NCBI RefSeq assembly: GCF_002270055.1
Contig: NZ_NIBG01000012.1
Span: 1-64,000 of the forward strand
Origin: Anaeromicrobium sediminis
Lineage (GTDB): Bacteria; Bacillota; Clostridia; Peptostreptococcales; Thermotaleaceae
Reading direction: 5' to 3'
DNA length: 64,000 nt
Positions 1-9,980 of the stretch are shown one piece after another. Position 1 is the stretch's first letter, and each line of letters begins with the position of its first letter. The position numbers were made by a program, and so were the translations under genes. The notes under the pieces are model-generated. The model did not search any database and had not been told where the DNA came from. It was given only the letters and a program-made list of their open reading frames with translations.

Positions 1-1
1 G

Positions 2-1621
2 GTAGACACTTGTGCCGCAGAGTTTGAGGCCCTATCACCTTACTATTATTCCACTTATGATAAATATGATGAAGTAGTAGTAAGTGACAAAAAGAAGGTA
101 ATAGTTATAGGATCAGGACCTATAAGAATAGGTCAAGGGATAGAGTTTGATTATTGTAGTGTGCACTCCATATTAGCTCTTAAAAAACTAGGATATGAGA
201 CTATCATAATAAATAATAATCCAGAGACTGTAAGTACGGACTTTAATATATCTGATAAACTATATTTTGAGCCTTTAACAGAAGAGGATGTATTAAATAT
301 AATAGACAAGGAAAAGCCGGAAGGAGTTATACTACAGTTTGGTGGTCAAACTTCCATAAAGTTAGCAAAGTTTTTAAATGAGAAGAATGTAAATATACTA
401 GGAACTAGTTATGACAATATAGATAGAGCAGAAGATAGGGAAAGATTTGAGGAACTATTAGATAATCTAGATATAAATAGACCTAAGGGAAAGGCTGTAT
501 TTTCCACAGAGGACGGATTATTAGAAGGTGAAAAATTAGGTTATCCACTGTTAGTAAGACCATCCTATGTACTAGGTGGAATGGGTATGGAAATTACCCA
601 TAACCATCAAGAACTTGAGAAATACTTGAAAAATGCCTTTAAAAGGGATAAAAAGAATCCTGTGTTAATAGACAAATATTTAGTAGGAAAAGAAATAGAG
701 ATAGATGCTATTTGTGATGGAGACCATATACTGATTCCAGGGATAATGGAACACTTAGAAAGGGCAGGAGTTCACTCGGGAGACAGTATTACCATATTCC
801 CTAGTAATGATATAAATGATCATATTAAAAATAAAATAATAGAGTATACTGAAAAAATAGGTAACGGCCTTAATGCTAAAGGTATGATAAACATTCAGTT
901 TATAGAAAGTAACAATGAATTATATGTAATAGAAGTAAATCCACGCTCAAGTAGAACAGTACCATATATAAGTAAAGTAAGTAATGTACCTGTAATAGAC
1001 ATAGCTACTAGGGTAGTTATGGGACAAAAGTTAAAGGATTTAGAATATGGAGTAGGGTTATATAAGAGACCTGAATTAATATCTGTAAAAGTACCTGTAT
1101 TTTCTACTAGTAAATTACCAGATGTAGAAGTTTCATTAGGACCAGAAATGAGATCAACAGGAGAAGTACTAGGTGTGGGAAGAACCTTAGAAGAAGCCTT
1201 ATACAAAGGGTTCTTAGGAGCTAACTTCAATATGAAGTGTGAAAATAAAAAAGTATTAGCTACTGTAAAGGATGAAGATAAGGGCGAATTCTTAGAAATA
1301 GCTAAGATTCTAGACAAATTGGGATATGAGTTTATATCTACTAGTAAGACCTATGAATTGTTAAAAACTAACAATTTAAGGGTGCAAAAAGTGGATAAAC
1401 TAAATGAATCTGATGAGTTATTAACTCTTATAAACAGAGATGAAATTCACATGGTAATAAATACACCTACAAAGGGAAATGATTCTAAGAGAGACGGATT
1501 TAAAATAAGACGAAAGGCCATTGAGTCTAACGTAAATATATTCACATGTATAGATACCTTTAGGGCCTATGCGGAAGTACTAGAATTTAATAAGGATAAT
1601 TTAAGAGTATTTAACTTATAA
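2..1621 (+). CDS. carB: carbamoyl-phosphate synthase large subunit, C-terminal half (5' end outside window)
   Basis: This makes carbamoyl phosphate from bicarbonate, ATP and glutamine-derived ammonia for pyrimidine and arginine synthesis. The reading frame is open from base 2, before the first ATG at 161, and already reads [10 protein letters not shown], typical of the middle of CarB, so the gene enters from the left. About 539 residues are visible of the family's roughly 1,070. They cover the second ATP-grasp half ([14 protein letters not shown], then the RPSYVLGG loop and [12 protein letters not shown] metal/ATP-binding stretch) and a C-terminal MGS-type regulatory domain over about the last 130 residues (VINTPTKG, then TCIDTFRAY). 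The stop is followed by a clear terminator, so carB ends its transcription unit. Nothing odd is seen. The call is firm. Confidence 0.97.
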   Translation, partial: VDTCAAEFEALSPYYYSTYDKYDEVVVSDKKKVIVIGSGPIRIGQGIEFDYCSVHSILALKKLGYETIIINNNPETVSTDFNISDKLYFEPLTEEDVLNIIDKEKPEGVILQFGGQTSIKLAKFLNEKNVNILGTSYDNIDRAEDRERFEELLDNLDINRPKGKAVFSTEDGLLEGEKLGYPLLVRPSYVLGGMGMEITHNHQELEKYLKNAFKRDKKNPVLIDKYLVGKEIEIDAICDGDHILIPGIMEHLERAGVHSGDSITIFPSNDINDHIKNKIIEYTEKIGNGLNAKGMINIQFIESNNELYVIEVNPRSSRTVPYISKVSNVPVIDIATRVVMGQKLKDLEYGVGLYKRPELISVKVPVFSTSKLPDVEVSLGPEMRSTGEVLGVGRTLEEALYKGFLGANFNMKCENKKVLATVKDEDKGEFLEIAKILDKLGYEFISTSKTYELLKTNNLRVQKVDKLNESDELLTLINRDEIHMVINTPTKGNDSKRDGFKIRRKAIESNVNIFTCIDTFRAYAEVLEFNKDNLRVFNL

Positions 1622-1692
1622 GACGAAGAATAGAGTTATCACCATAACATTGAAAAAACACATTATTTTCAATAATAGCAAATAGACAAAAT

Positions 1693-1742
1693 AAAAAGTT
1701 AGAAATTTGAAGGAAGTTTTCTTCAATATTTCTAACTTTTTT
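1693..1742 (+). terminator. terminator after carB
   Basis: AAAAAGTTAGAAAT is matched by ATTTCTAACTTTTT across an inner TTGAAG/CTTCAA stem, ending in a T-run. It closes the carB unit. Confidence 0.85.
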
Positions 1743-1857
1743 GTTTTATTTATCTAGAAGCATCTAATAACAATTCTCTTTGATTTCGTTATTTTTTCAG
1801 TGGCGTCCCAATCCCACTCCTTTTTTATTTAATTTTATTGAGGAATAAAAACTTATC

Positions 1858-1885
1858 ACAAATAGTATTAATTAGTCATATATTA
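1858..1885 (+). promoter_or_regulatory. candidate sporulation-type (sigma-K-like) promoter for the multicopper oxidase
   Basis: An AC at 1858-1859 lies about 16-17 bases before CATATATTA (1877-1885), which fits the loose sigma-K pattern AC...CATAnnnTA. In this A+T-rich DNA the match is weak. It is recorded because it would agree with a spore-coat (CotA-like) role for the oxidase. Apart from this and the carB terminator, nothing else is recognised in the 339-base gap 1622-1960. Confidence 0.25.
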
Positions 1886-1960
1886 TATATCGCAAGAATG
1901 AACAGGAGCTTAATCTATAAGTTTCAAATATTTTATTTCCTAAAAGGAGGAGTTTTGTAA

Positions 1961-3616
1961 ATGGCAGTTCGTCACTATGTTTTATTAGCAACAGATGGTT
2001 TTATAGACCTTCCAAATGAACCAAATACTTGTACAACCGATAGGACAAAAATATATGCTTGGGGATTTATAGGAGGCCTATTTGAGGTAGATGGTAAAAA
2101 GGTAAAAGGAAATGAGTACCTTGACTGGAAAGATGAAAAAAATTGGGAGACACTAATGAATCTAAAAGGTACAGCAACAATCCCATCGCCTATAGTTTGG
2201 GCAGACGTTGGAGATAGAATATATATTACCCTTATCAACCTTGGTATGAAATATCGTCCTGACCTTCCAGATTTCCATACAATTCATATGCATGGTGCCC
2301 ATGTTGCCACTCAATTAGATGGTTTCCCTGAAACTTCTTTTGGTGTTCCTATGTGGATGGAAAAAGATGAATCTGGCAAACTTGAAAAACCGCCTGCAGC
2401 AACTTACTATTTTAATCCGCAACATCCTGGAACACTTATGTATCATTGTCATATAGAAGCTTCAGAACACGTTCAGATGGGAATGTATGGTGCTTTGATT
2501 ATATATCCATCAACTGAAAGTTTGGCTAAGGCAGGTATTAAGCAACATAAAGATGGCCGCTGGTTCGTAGGAAAGAAGTGGATACCTTATATTCCTAAAA
2601 CAGCTACCCACAGAAATTTCGCATATAATAATATCCATACTTACTTTGATAAGGAAAATATTATGCTATTATCAGATATTGATTCAGTATGGCATAAGAG
2701 TGTTCTTGAAGACACGGATTTTAATGCTGTAAATTTTAAACCTGATTACTGGCTTGTTAATGGTCGAGCATTCCCTGATACTCTATTACCCCATCCGTTA
2801 ACACCAGGTAATGAAAGTGACCCGAATCTTACGCAAATTAACTATGAGTCCTACGTTCATGTAAAAACTGACGATAGATTTTTGTTAAGAATGATAAACT
2901 TAGGATATCAAGTCGTACCATGGCATATACATGGATGGCATTTTATTCAGGCAGGAAAGGATGCACACCTGAGTCCGTTTTTAGCCCAGCAATCTAGATC
3001 TATTAAACTAGATCGTGAGTTAGTAGAGCAAGGATTTACTGCAACTATTGGCTCTGGCGAAACATTTGATTTACTTTTAACAGCAGATAACAAGGCTCCA
3101 CAATATAGAAATTATATCGTCAATGGTCAAGATGGTTTCCCATCCCTATGTAAGCAAATGAGAGAAATTCAAAAAATTGATAGTGAAGCAATCTTTGATA
3201 TTCCTACTGAACCAGTAAATTGTCCAGACCCTAATACGGTAAACTATGTGGATATTTGTAATTGTCAATGTGGTGGTAATGATGATAAATTCTTCCCTCA
3301 GTTTTACCCAATGCATAATCATGATGACTATAAAGTAACCAATAATGGTGTTTATCCTGGAGGTCAATTAACTTATATTCAAACTGATGCTCCTGAATCA
3401 TGTGATGGACATAAAGAAGATTATCTAACAGAAACTGAGGATATTATTGATGAAATTGATAGTAAGGAAAATATAACTGAGGTTAATGAAAATATGCCTA
3501 TAAGAAATAATGAAGACCCTGTAAAGATTGTTTATGATGAAGAGGTTGACAGTATTGATGAAACTATGATTCGCATTATTGAAAAAGATATTAGAGACTG
3601 TATAGGAGATATTTAA
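1961..3616 (+). CDS. multicopper oxidase-family protein, cytoplasmic or spore-coat type
   Basis: A cupredoxin-fold oxidase of 551 residues. Seen: an HTIHMHGAH copper motif (H106, H109, H111, H114), a type-1 site HCHIEASEHVQMGM (C163, H170, M175), and a WHIHGWHF motif (H321, H323, H326). A final block PMHNHDDY...GVYPGG resembles the last domain of laccases. There is no signal peptide. The last 80 or so residues are acidic and low-complexity. Family knowledge: such proteins oxidise metals or phenols with O2, which is unexpected in an anaerobe; CotA-type oxidases are spore-coat proteins. The substrate is unknown. The order of motifs differs from a standard three-domain laccase, where the HCH block comes last, so a copper-nitrite-reductase-like arrangement is possible. 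The start has AAGGAGGAG upstream. The gene is flanked by terminators, hence monocistronic. Confidence 0.8.
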   Translation: MAVRHYVLLATDGFIDLPNEPNTCTTDRTKIYAWGFIGGLFEVDGKKVKGNEYLDWKDEKNWETLMNLKGTATIPSPIVWADVGDRIYITLINLGMKYRPDLPDFHTIHMHGAHVATQLDGFPETSFGVPMWMEKDESGKLEKPPAATYYFNPQHPGTLMYHCHIEASEHVQMGMYGALIIYPSTESLAKAGIKQHKDGRWFVGKKWIPYIPKTATHRNFAYNNIHTYFDKENIMLLSDIDSVWHKSVLEDTDFNAVNFKPDYWLVNGRAFPDTLLPHPLTPGNESDPNLTQINYESYVHVKTDDRFLLRMINLGYQVVPWHIHGWHFIQAGKDAHLSPFLAQQSRSIKLDRELVEQGFTATIGSGETFDLLLTADNKAPQYRNYIVNGQDGFPSLCKQMREIQKIDSEAIFDIPTEPVNCPDPNTVNYVDICNCQCGGNDDKFFPQFYPMHNHDDYKVTNNGVYPGGQLTYIQTDAPESCDGHKEDYLTETEDIIDEIDSKENITEVNENMPIRNNEDPVKIVYDEEVDSIDETMIRIIEKDIRDCIGDI

Positions 3617-3657
3617 GCTATAAAAAGAAGACCGTATTAAATCTATATTGAGTAGAA

Positions 3658-3698
3658 TAAAAATACATGTGGAGATATATTTTCCACATGTATTTTTT
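3658..3698 (+). terminator. terminator after the multicopper oxidase
   Basis: AAAATACATGTGGA is paired with TCCACATGTATTTT and followed by a T-run. Confidence 0.9.
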
Positions 3699-4046
3699 AC
3701 TTACTCTACAATTTATAAATTAAAAAAATGATACATGGAGAAGTAAAATGGGTATAAAAGAAAAAGTAGAGAAGAAATTATAATAGAAAAGCTTAAAAAA
3801 AGATAAACTATTATCATTGTATATTAATAGGAACATATAATATATGTAGAGAATGATGAAAGTGTAAATGCCATTAGAATAAAGTATGATAAAATAATTA
3901 TAGGGATATTTTTCTTAGTTTTTTTAAAATTATAAAATTAATAAAAAATTAATATTATAAACTTATCCTTATGTATTAAATATGCTATACTGTAATAATA
4001 ATGAAAAATAATAAATAAATTTTAATTATACATGGAGATGATGGAA
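3699..4046. other. A+T-rich intergenic region with a ClpE promoter at its end
   Basis: No gene is supported here. A tiny frame at 3748-3783 (MGIKEKVEKKL, with GGAG upstream) is too short to call. TATACT at 3986-3991 preceded by TGC gives an extended -10, with a weak TTATCC -35 at 3963-3968, and is the likely promoter of the downstream chaperone gene. No CtsR-like tandem heptad operator was seen. Confidence 0.5.
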
Positions 4047-6323
4047 ATGAAGTTATGTTCTGCTTGTAATAAAAACATCGCCGTAGTATTCACATCAAAA
4101 ATGGAAGGCGGTAAAACTGAACTTCAAGGACTTTGTATAGAATGTGCTAAAAAAATGGGCATACCTGTAATAGAGCAATTAATGCAACAAACGGGCATGT
4201 CACCAGAAGATGTGGAAAACTTAAATGATCAAATGCTCGGAATGTTTAAGGGAATGGATATGGAAGACTTTGATGAAAAATCTATCATGTCCGAATTATT
4301 TGGTCAATCTGAAAATGATGATATGGTAGATAGTCGTGATGAAATAGAAATAGATGAGACTAAAGAAAGTCCTAATGGAGAAGTGAAAAATAAAAGAGAT
4401 AAAAGTTGGAAGAAAAAGAAGAGAAAACATTTAGAAAAATACGGAATGAATTTAACAGAAAAAGCTAAGAGAAATGAAATAGACAGAATTATAGGTAGAA
4501 ACAGAGAAATAGACAGGGTAGTACAAATTTTAAATAGAAGAAGTAAAAACAACCCATGCTTAATAGGAGAGCCAGGAGTAGGTAAAACTGCCATAGCAGA
4601 AGGATTAGCAGTTAGAATTCATGAGAGACAAGTACCTGCTAAACTATATGATGCAGAAGTTTATCTATTAGATTTAACGGCTGTAGTAGCAGGAACTCAA
4701 TTTAGAGGCCAATTTGAAGGAAGAATGAAAAATATTATAAACGAAGCTAGGGATAATGGAAACATTATATTAGTTATAGATGAAGTTCATAACATTATGG
4801 GAGCTGGAGAAGTTCATGGTGGAGTTATGAATGCAGCTAACATATTAAAGCCAGCTTTAGCTCGTGGAGAAATTCAAATAATTGGAGCTACAACTTTAGA
4901 AGAATACAGAAAGCATATAGAAAAGGATGCTGCTTTAGAAAGAAGATTCCAACCAGTACTAGTAGATGAGCCTAGTATAGATGAGTCTATAGAAATACTT
5001 GAGGGAATTAAGGAGTATTATGAAGAGTATCATAAAGTAAAAATATCTCATGAAGTAATAGAGGCTGCTGTAAAATTATCAGAAAGATATATTACAGATA
5101 GGTATTTGCCCGATAAGGCAATAGATATAATTGATGAAGCTGGTTCACGTGCTAATCTTAAAAATCAAGGATTAGTAGAATTAAAAGCCTTAGAAGAAGA
5201 ATATGATAAATTAATGGAAGAAATGGAAGCACTATCTAATCAAAATAAGTATGAAGAGGCAGCTAAACTTAAGGTTGAAGAGTGCAGAATAGAAAAGAAA
5301 ATAAAAGAAATAAAGGCATCTTCCTTAAATATGGATATAACTCCTGAAGATGTGGCCTTTGTGATAGAATCTTGGACAAAAATTCCTGTTCAAAAGATTA
5401 CAGAGGAAGAAGCTGATAGGTTACTTAGCTTAGAAACTTCACTTCATAAAAGGATAATAGGTCAAAATGAAGCAATAGATAGTATCTCAAAGACCATAAG
5501 ACGTAATCGTTCTGGATTTAGGAAAAAGAAAAAACCTGCTTCATTCATATTTGTAGGACCAACGGGAGTAGGTAAGACAGAGGTTGTAAAGGCACTTGCT
5601 TGTGAATTATTTGGTACAGAGGAAGCTTTAATACGAGTAGATATGTCTGAATACATGGAAAAACATACTGTATCTAAATTAATAGGAGCGCCTCCAGGAT
5701 ATGTAGGATATGATCAAGGAGGACAATTAACAGAAAAGGTGAGAAGAAAGCCTTACTCTGTCATATTAATGGATGAAATAGAAAAGGCCCATCCTGATGT
5801 ATTTAATATGTTACTTCAAATATTAGAAGATGGAAGACTTACTGATTCCCAAGGAAGAACTGTATTCTTTGAAAATACTGTTATCATAATGACTTCCAAT
5901 GCAGGAACTAGTATAAAATCTAATACTATTGGATTTGGGAAAGAAGATTATGCTGGCCTTGAGGAGAAAGTTAGGGATGCCCTAAAGAAAATCTTTAGAC
6001 CAGAGTTTTTAAATAGAATAGATGAAACTATAGTATTTACTCATTTAGAAAAGGATGAGTTAAGACAAATAGTAGACTTAATGTTAGAAGAAGTAAAAGA
6101 AGAGGCTCGTGAGGCTGCAGTAACAATAGAAGTAGATGATAAAGTGAAAGAGTTCATATTAGAAAAGGGTTATGATAAAAAATATGGAGCAAGACCTTTG
6201 AGACGAACTATTCAAAGTTATATAGAAAATGAAATAGCAGACTTTTATCTACAAAATAGATTAAAAGAAGGAGCTACTATAAAAGTAAAATTAAATGAAG
6301 ATAATAAGATCGAATTAGAATAG
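4047..6323 (+). CDS. clpE: ClpE-like ATP-dependent protein unfoldase (zinc finger, two AAA+ domains)
   Basis: A Clp/Hsp100 unfoldase that would feed substrates to ClpP. The N-terminus is a four-cysteine zinc finger (C4, C7, C30, C33) instead of the usual Clp N-domain repeats, which is the ClpE signature. A highly charged linker follows. AAA+ domain 1 has Walker A GEPGVGKT near residue 174, a UVR-type coiled coil lies at about 385-420, and AAA+ domain 2 has GPTGVGKT near 504. An IGF tripeptide in NTIGFGKED is the expected ClpP-docking loop. Four in-frame ATGs lie within 16 bases; 4047 is chosen because GGAG lies nine bases before it, while 4032 would precede that site. At about 758 residues it is longer than B. 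subtilis ClpE (about 700). ClpC is the alternative name, but the N-domain argues against it. Confidence 0.88.
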   Translation: MKLCSACNKNIAVVFTSKMEGGKTELQGLCIECAKKMGIPVIEQLMQQTGMSPEDVENLNDQMLGMFKGMDMEDFDEKSIMSELFGQSENDDMVDSRDEIEIDETKESPNGEVKNKRDKSWKKKKRKHLEKYGMNLTEKAKRNEIDRIIGRNREIDRVVQILNRRSKNNPCLIGEPGVGKTAIAEGLAVRIHERQVPAKLYDAEVYLLDLTAVVAGTQFRGQFEGRMKNIINEARDNGNIILVIDEVHNIMGAGEVHGGVMNAANILKPALARGEIQIIGATTLEEYRKHIEKDAALERRFQPVLVDEPSIDESIEILEGIKEYYEEYHKVKISHEVIEAAVKLSERYITDRYLPDKAIDIIDEAGSRANLKNQGLVELKALEEEYDKLMEEMEALSNQNKYEEAAKLKVEECRIEKKIKEIKASSLNMDITPEDVAFVIESWTKIPVQKITEEEADRLLSLETSLHKRIIGQNEAIDSISKTIRRNRSGFRKKKKPASFIFVGPTGVGKTEVVKALACELFGTEEALIRVDMSEYMEKHTVSKLIGAPPGYVGYDQGGQLTEKVRRKPYSVILMDEIEKAHPDVFNMLLQILEDGRLTDSQGRTVFFENTVIIMTSNAGTSIKSNTIGFGKEDYAGLEEKVRDALKKIFRPEFLNRIDETIVFTHLEKDELRQIVDLMLEEVKEEAREAAVTIEVDDKVKEFILEKGYDKKYGARPLRRTIQSYIENEIADFYLQNRLKEGATIKVKLNEDNKIELE

Positions 6324-6335
6324 CAGGTTATCACA

Positions 6336-6369
6336 AGGGACGGTTATATAATTAAAATTAACCGTCCCT
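6336..6369 (+). terminator. hairpin after the ClpE-like gene
   Basis: AGGGACGGTTA pairs exactly with TAACCGTCCCT. The T-run after it is poor, so it may be a weak terminator or an mRNA-stabilising stem. Confidence 0.6.
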
Positions 6370-6459
6370 ATTTAGGTTCAATTCGACAATATCTTTCAAA
6401 TTTGGAGACATATGTCCTTAAGTGTTATGATGAAAATAAATATAATTAGGATGAGGGAT

Positions 6460-7143
6460 ATGAATATAGAGAAATTATTAGATAAAGATTTAGAAATTTT
6501 TAAGATTATTTCAAATTCTGAGGAAATTTTCAAAGAAAATTGGGAATATATAAAATATAGGCCAAGAGAGATTCTTTGTGAATATGGAGATGAGTGCAAA
6601 TATTTTTATGTGATCCTAAGTGGATTTGTAAATATATATCATACTTCGGAAAAGGGGAAAACCTATTCCCAGTCCGTATATGAAAAGGGGTACTACATAG
6701 GTGAATTAGAATTGTTCACAGATAAACCCTTCATATGTGGAGTAGAAACTATTACAGATACAGAGATTATAAGACTTAGTAAAGATGTGTTTTTAAAGTG
6801 GACAAGGTCTGATATGGATATACTTTATTATCTTATGAAGACCCTATGTGATTCTAGTTATACTTTATCTGAAAAGGCCAGTTATGATACTTTATATTCA
6901 CTAAAGTTTAGAATCTGTGATTATCTAATAGACTGCAAAAAGAATCCTGATTGTTATAAACACTATAAAATATTTTTAAGTAAAAAATATTTAAGTGAAA
7001 GGTTTGTAGTAACTACTAGGAGTATAAACAGAATACTTAAAGAATTACATGAAAAAAATCTCATCGATTTTGAATCTAACTATATAAAAATAGTAGATTT
7101 AAAGGGATTAGAAAAAGAAAGAGAAAATGAAAGATTTATGTAA
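6460..7143 (+). CDS. Crp/Fnr-family transcription regulator, YeiL-like
   Basis: A cyclic-nucleotide-binding beta-barrel fold occupies the first 110 or so residues (YRPREILCEYGDE, then LSGFVNIYHT and YYIGELELFTDKP). A dimer helix follows, then a winged helix (KYLSERFVVTTRSINRILKEL). The start is uncertain: ATG at 6460 has TAGGA eight bases upstream and gives 228 residues, normal for the family, whereas ATG at 6412 would add 16 residues. No FNR-type cysteine cluster is seen at the N-terminus. It lies directly before a nucleoside uptake operon on the same strand; E. coli YeiL is likewise associated with nucleoside genes. I infer it controls the nucleoside operon. The effector is unknown. Confidence 0.78.
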   Translation: MNIEKLLDKDLEIFKIISNSEEIFKENWEYIKYRPREILCEYGDECKYFYVILSGFVNIYHTSEKGKTYSQSVYEKGYYIGELELFTDKPFICGVETITDTEIIRLSKDVFLKWTRSDMDILYYLMKTLCDSSYTLSEKASYDTLYSLKFRICDYLIDCKKNPDCYKHYKIFLSKKYLSERFVVTTRSINRILKELHEKNLIDFESNYIKIVDLKGLEKERENERFM

Positions 7144-7150
7144 AGAAATA

Positions 7151-7209
7151 GGTTTAGAGACAAGAGTTAAGAGATTAGAATTTTAATCTCAAAACCCTTA
7201 AGCCTAAAC
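7151..7209. repeat. imperfect palindrome, GTTTAG/TTAAGAG type
   Basis: GTTTAG...GAGTTAAGAGATTA folds back on TAATCTC...CTTAAG..CTAAAC. The central GAGATTA/TAATCTC stem is perfect and the outer stems are interrupted. It shares words with the element at 59856-59910. It lies between the regulator and the binding-protein gene. Confidence 0.6.
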
Positions 7210-7245
7210 TTAAAAAATAAAAATAAAATACAGGGGGAGTAAAAG

Positions 7246-8292
7246 GTGAAAAAAAAGCTAATTACAATTTTAAGTTTGATACTTATCGTATCAATAGCTT
7301 TTGTAGGTTGTGGTTCTAAACCAGCTGAGGAAGCACCTGCAAAGGAAGAAACTAAAGCTGAAGCTTTAAATGTATCTTTAGTAGTTGCGGGAGGATTAGG
7401 AGATAGATCTTTCTATGACTCAAGTAATGAAGGAATAACTATGGCTAAGGAAAAGCTAGGTGTAAATGGAACTGTATTAGAGTGTAAGAATGACCCAGCA
7501 TTATACAGTGACCAATTAGTTCAAGCATCTCAAATTAGTGATGTGGTAGTAGTTGTTGGATTTGAGTTCTATGACGTTATTCAAGAAGTAGCTAAAGAAT
7601 TCCCAGAGAAAAACTATATCTATATAGATAATACAATCGAAGGTGTATCTAACATCACTTGCATTGACTATATGGAAAATGAAGGGTCTTTCTTAGCTGG
7701 AGCATTAGCAGCTATGATGACTACTGATACTTCTGTTGCTGGAATGAACGAAGCAGCTAAGATAGGTATGGTAGGTGGAATGGATATTCCAGTTATAAGA
7801 AACTTCCAAGTTGGATATGAAGCAGGAGCTAAGCATGTAAATCCAGATGTGGTAGTAGAAACTATATTTGCTGGAGATTTTGAAGATCCTGCAAAGGGAA
7901 AAGAAAGTGCATTAGCTTTATATGCTAAGGACGTAGACATTGTATTCCAAGTTGCTGGAAAAACTGGAGAAGGTGTTTTTGAAGCAGCTAAAGATTCTAA
8001 TCAATATGCTATAGGTGTAGATTCAGATCAAAGATATATCAACCCTGATAACATTATGGCTAGTATGACTAAGGGTGTTGGACTATCTATATATGAATCT
8101 ATTGAAAGAATCAAAAAAGGTGAATTCAAAGCTGGAACTGTATATAAGTATGGAATCAACGAAAATGGTGTTGACGTATCTTTCGGAACAGAAGATATGA
8201 AGCAAATCGTTAGTGAAGATGTTATGAAAAAAGTTGAAGAATTAAAAGAAAAGATTAAGAGTGGAGAAATCACTGTTCCAGAAGCTAAGTAA
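7246..8292 (+). CDS. BMP-family nucleoside-binding lipoprotein of an ABC importer
   Basis: The extracytoplasmic substrate-binding protein of a nucleoside ABC importer. It has a lipoprotein signal peptide with lipobox AFVGC (C22), then a Bmp/PnrA-type periplasmic-binding fold of about 320 residues (LVVAGGLGDRSFYD, GFEFYD, GVDSDQRYINP). Start is GTG with GGGGGAG upstream. The following genes encode the ATPase and two permeases in the order of B. subtilis nupNOPQ (yufNOPQ), a guanosine importer, which fixes the general substrate class. A terminator-like stem and a palindromic element separate it from the ATPase gene, as expected where the binding protein is made in excess. The exact nucleoside is inferred only. 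Confidence 0.93.
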   Translation: MKKKLITILSLILIVSIAFVGCGSKPAEEAPAKEETKAEALNVSLVVAGGLGDRSFYDSSNEGITMAKEKLGVNGTVLECKNDPALYSDQLVQASQISDVVVVVGFEFYDVIQEVAKEFPEKNYIYIDNTIEGVSNITCIDYMENEGSFLAGALAAMMTTDTSVAGMNEAAKIGMVGGMDIPVIRNFQVGYEAGAKHVNPDVVVETIFAGDFEDPAKGKESALALYAKDVDIVFQVAGKTGEGVFEAAKDSNQYAIGVDSDQRYINPDNIMASMTKGVGLSIYESIERIKKGEFKAGTVYKYGINENGVDVSFGTEDMKQIVSEDVMKKVEELKEKIKSGEITVPEAK

Positions 8293-8297
8293 ATTAA

Positions 8298-8328
8298 AAT
8301 GAAGAAGCATAGAGCTTCTTCATTTTTT
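8298..8328 (+). terminator. intra-operon terminator-like hairpin
   Basis: AATGAAGAAGC pairs with GCTTCTTCATT and runs into T's. It probably gives partial read-through, lowering ATPase and permease expression relative to the binding protein. Confidence 0.75.
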
Positions 8329-8340
8329 AACTAAAATATA

Positions 8341-8422
8341 GTTGAAAAAGGTTAATAGTTACTCGTTAATGGTTGGGCGTTGATCGTTAAACGCCAACGA
8401 CAAACGAACAACAAATAACGAC
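8341..8422. repeat. imperfect palindrome, CGTTAATGG/AACGAC type
   Basis: A left part with CGTTAATGGTTGGGCGTT folds on AACGCCAACGACAAACG. It shares CGTTAATGGTT and ACGACAAACGAA with the element at 30424-30498. It lies between the binding-protein and ATPase genes. Confidence 0.6.
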
Positions 8423-8450
8423 TAATGAAAGAAAGGAAGAAGGGAGAAAG

Positions 8451-9980
8451 ATGGCTGAAAGGATAATTGAACTTAAGAATGTATCTAAACAGTTTCCAGG
8501 AGTTTTAGCAAATGATGACATAAGCCTTCATATAAATAAAGGAGAAATATATGCTATAGTAGGAGAAAATGGAGCGGGAAAATCAACTTTAATGAAGACC
8601 ATGTATGGCCTACATGCTCCAACTAGTGGTGAAGTATATATAAAGGGAGAGAAGATGGAGCATTTTTCCCCAGGTGAGGCAATTAAAAGGGGTGTTGGGA
8701 TGGTTCATCAACATTTTATGTTAGTTCCATCATTCACTATTGCTGAAAACATAGTTCTAGGATGTGAACCTAAAAATAATACCCTATTTGTAGACAATAA
8801 AAAGAGTGTAGAAATAGTAAAGGATTTAAGTAAGACCTATGGCCTTGAAGTGAATCCCAATATGAAGATAGAAGATGTATCTGTAGGTATCCAACAAAGG
8901 GTTGAAATACTAAAGACCTTATACAAGGGAGCGGATATTCTAATATTAGATGAGCCAACGGCCGTTTTAACACCTCAGGAAACGGAAGAATTATTTAAAG
9001 TAATTAAAAAACTAGTAAATGAATTAGATAAAACTGTTATAATAATAACTCATAAATTAAATGAAGTATTGGCAATCTCAGACAGAGTTGGAGTTATGAG
9101 ACAGGGAAAGCTAGAAGGTGTAGTAAACACGACTGATGTAAATGAGAGAATCTTAGCTGAAATGATGGTAGGTAGAGAAGTTTTACTTGGAGACATAAAA
9201 AGACCTGAAACTGATGGAGAAAGGCTAATAGAAGTTAAAGACTTAGTATCAAAGGATAACAGGGGATTTGATTCATTAAATAAAATAAGCATTAATGTAG
9301 CAGCTGGAGAAATACTGGGAATAGCAGGTATTGAGGGAAATGGTCAAAGTGAGTTAATAGAGGCCATAGCAGGTATGAGAAAAATAGAATCAGGTAAAGT
9401 GATTATTAACAATAGAGAGTCTACTACTTTAAATCCAAAGGAAATAAGGGATTTAGGTGTGGCCCATATACCAGAGGATAGACTTGTTACAGGTTTGAGT
9501 AAAGAATCATCCATAACAGATAATATACTTATGGGAAAACAACATAGTAATGAATTTAGTAAAAACGGAATTCATTTAAAGAGAGAGAAAATAACTGACT
9601 ATGCTAAGAATCTAATAAGAAAATTTGATGTGAGAACTGCATCAGAAGAGGTAAAGGTAGGTTCGTTATCTGGAGGGAATATGCAAAAGGTAGTAATTGC
9701 AAGGGAGTTTTCCTTCGATACAAAGGTCTTGTTAATATCACAACCTACAAGGGGTGTAGATATAGGAGCCATTGAATTTATTCATGACCAGATTATAAAG
9801 AAGCGTAATGAAGGTTGTGCCATTTTGTTAGTGTCAGCAGAGCTAGATGAAATATTTAGATTATCAGATAGAATTATTACCCTTTATGAAGGTGAAATTA
9901 CTGGTGAATTTAAAAACGGTGAAATCAGTAAGAATGAGATAGGATATTATATGACTGGAAATAGAAAGGAGCTAGAGTAA
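8451..9980 (+). CDS. nucleoside ABC importer, double ATP-binding subunit
   Basis: A 509-residue cytoplasmic ATPase with two nucleotide-binding domains in tandem, as in the NupO/RbsA class. Domain 1 has a full Walker A (GENGAGKST, about 39-47), signature SVGIQQR and Walker B ILILDEPTAVL. Domain 2 has a modified P-loop (GIEGNGQSE), signature LSGGNMQK and a changed Walker-B region (LLISQPTRGVD), the usual pattern for this class. Start ATG follows GGGAGAAAG. Its stop overlaps the next ATG (TAATG), so it is translationally coupled to the first permease. Confidence 0.95.
   Translation: MAERIIELKNVSKQFPGVLANDDISLHINKGEIYAIVGENGAGKSTLMKTMYGLHAPTSGEVYIKGEKMEHFSPGEAIKRGVGMVHQHFMLVPSFTIAENIVLGCEPKNNTLFVDNKKSVEIVKDLSKTYGLEVNPNMKIEDVSVGIQQRVEILKTLYKGADILILDEPTAVLTPQETEELFKVIKKLVNELDKTVIIITHKLNEVLAISDRVGVMRQGKLEGVVNTTDVNERILAEMMVGREVLLGDIKRPETDGERLIEVKDLVSKDNRGFDSLNKISINVAAGEILGIAGIEGNGQSELIEAIAGMRKIESGKVIINNRESTTLNPKEIRDLGVAHIPEDRLVTGLSKESSITDNILMGKQHSNEFSKNGIHLKREKITDYAKNLIRKFDVRTASEEVKVGSLSGGNMQKVVIAREFSFDTKVLLISQPTRGVDIGAIEFIHDQIIKKRNEGCAILLVSAELDEIFRLSDRIITLYEGEITGEFKNGEISKNEIGYYMTGNRKELE

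Noticed and set aside
895-1317. A 140-residue minus-strand frame inside carB
   Set aside because: It is a shadow of the conserved carB frame.
3748-3783. An 11-codon frame MGIKEKVEKKL with GGAG upstream
   Set aside because: Too short and lysine-rich by composition; no supporting context.
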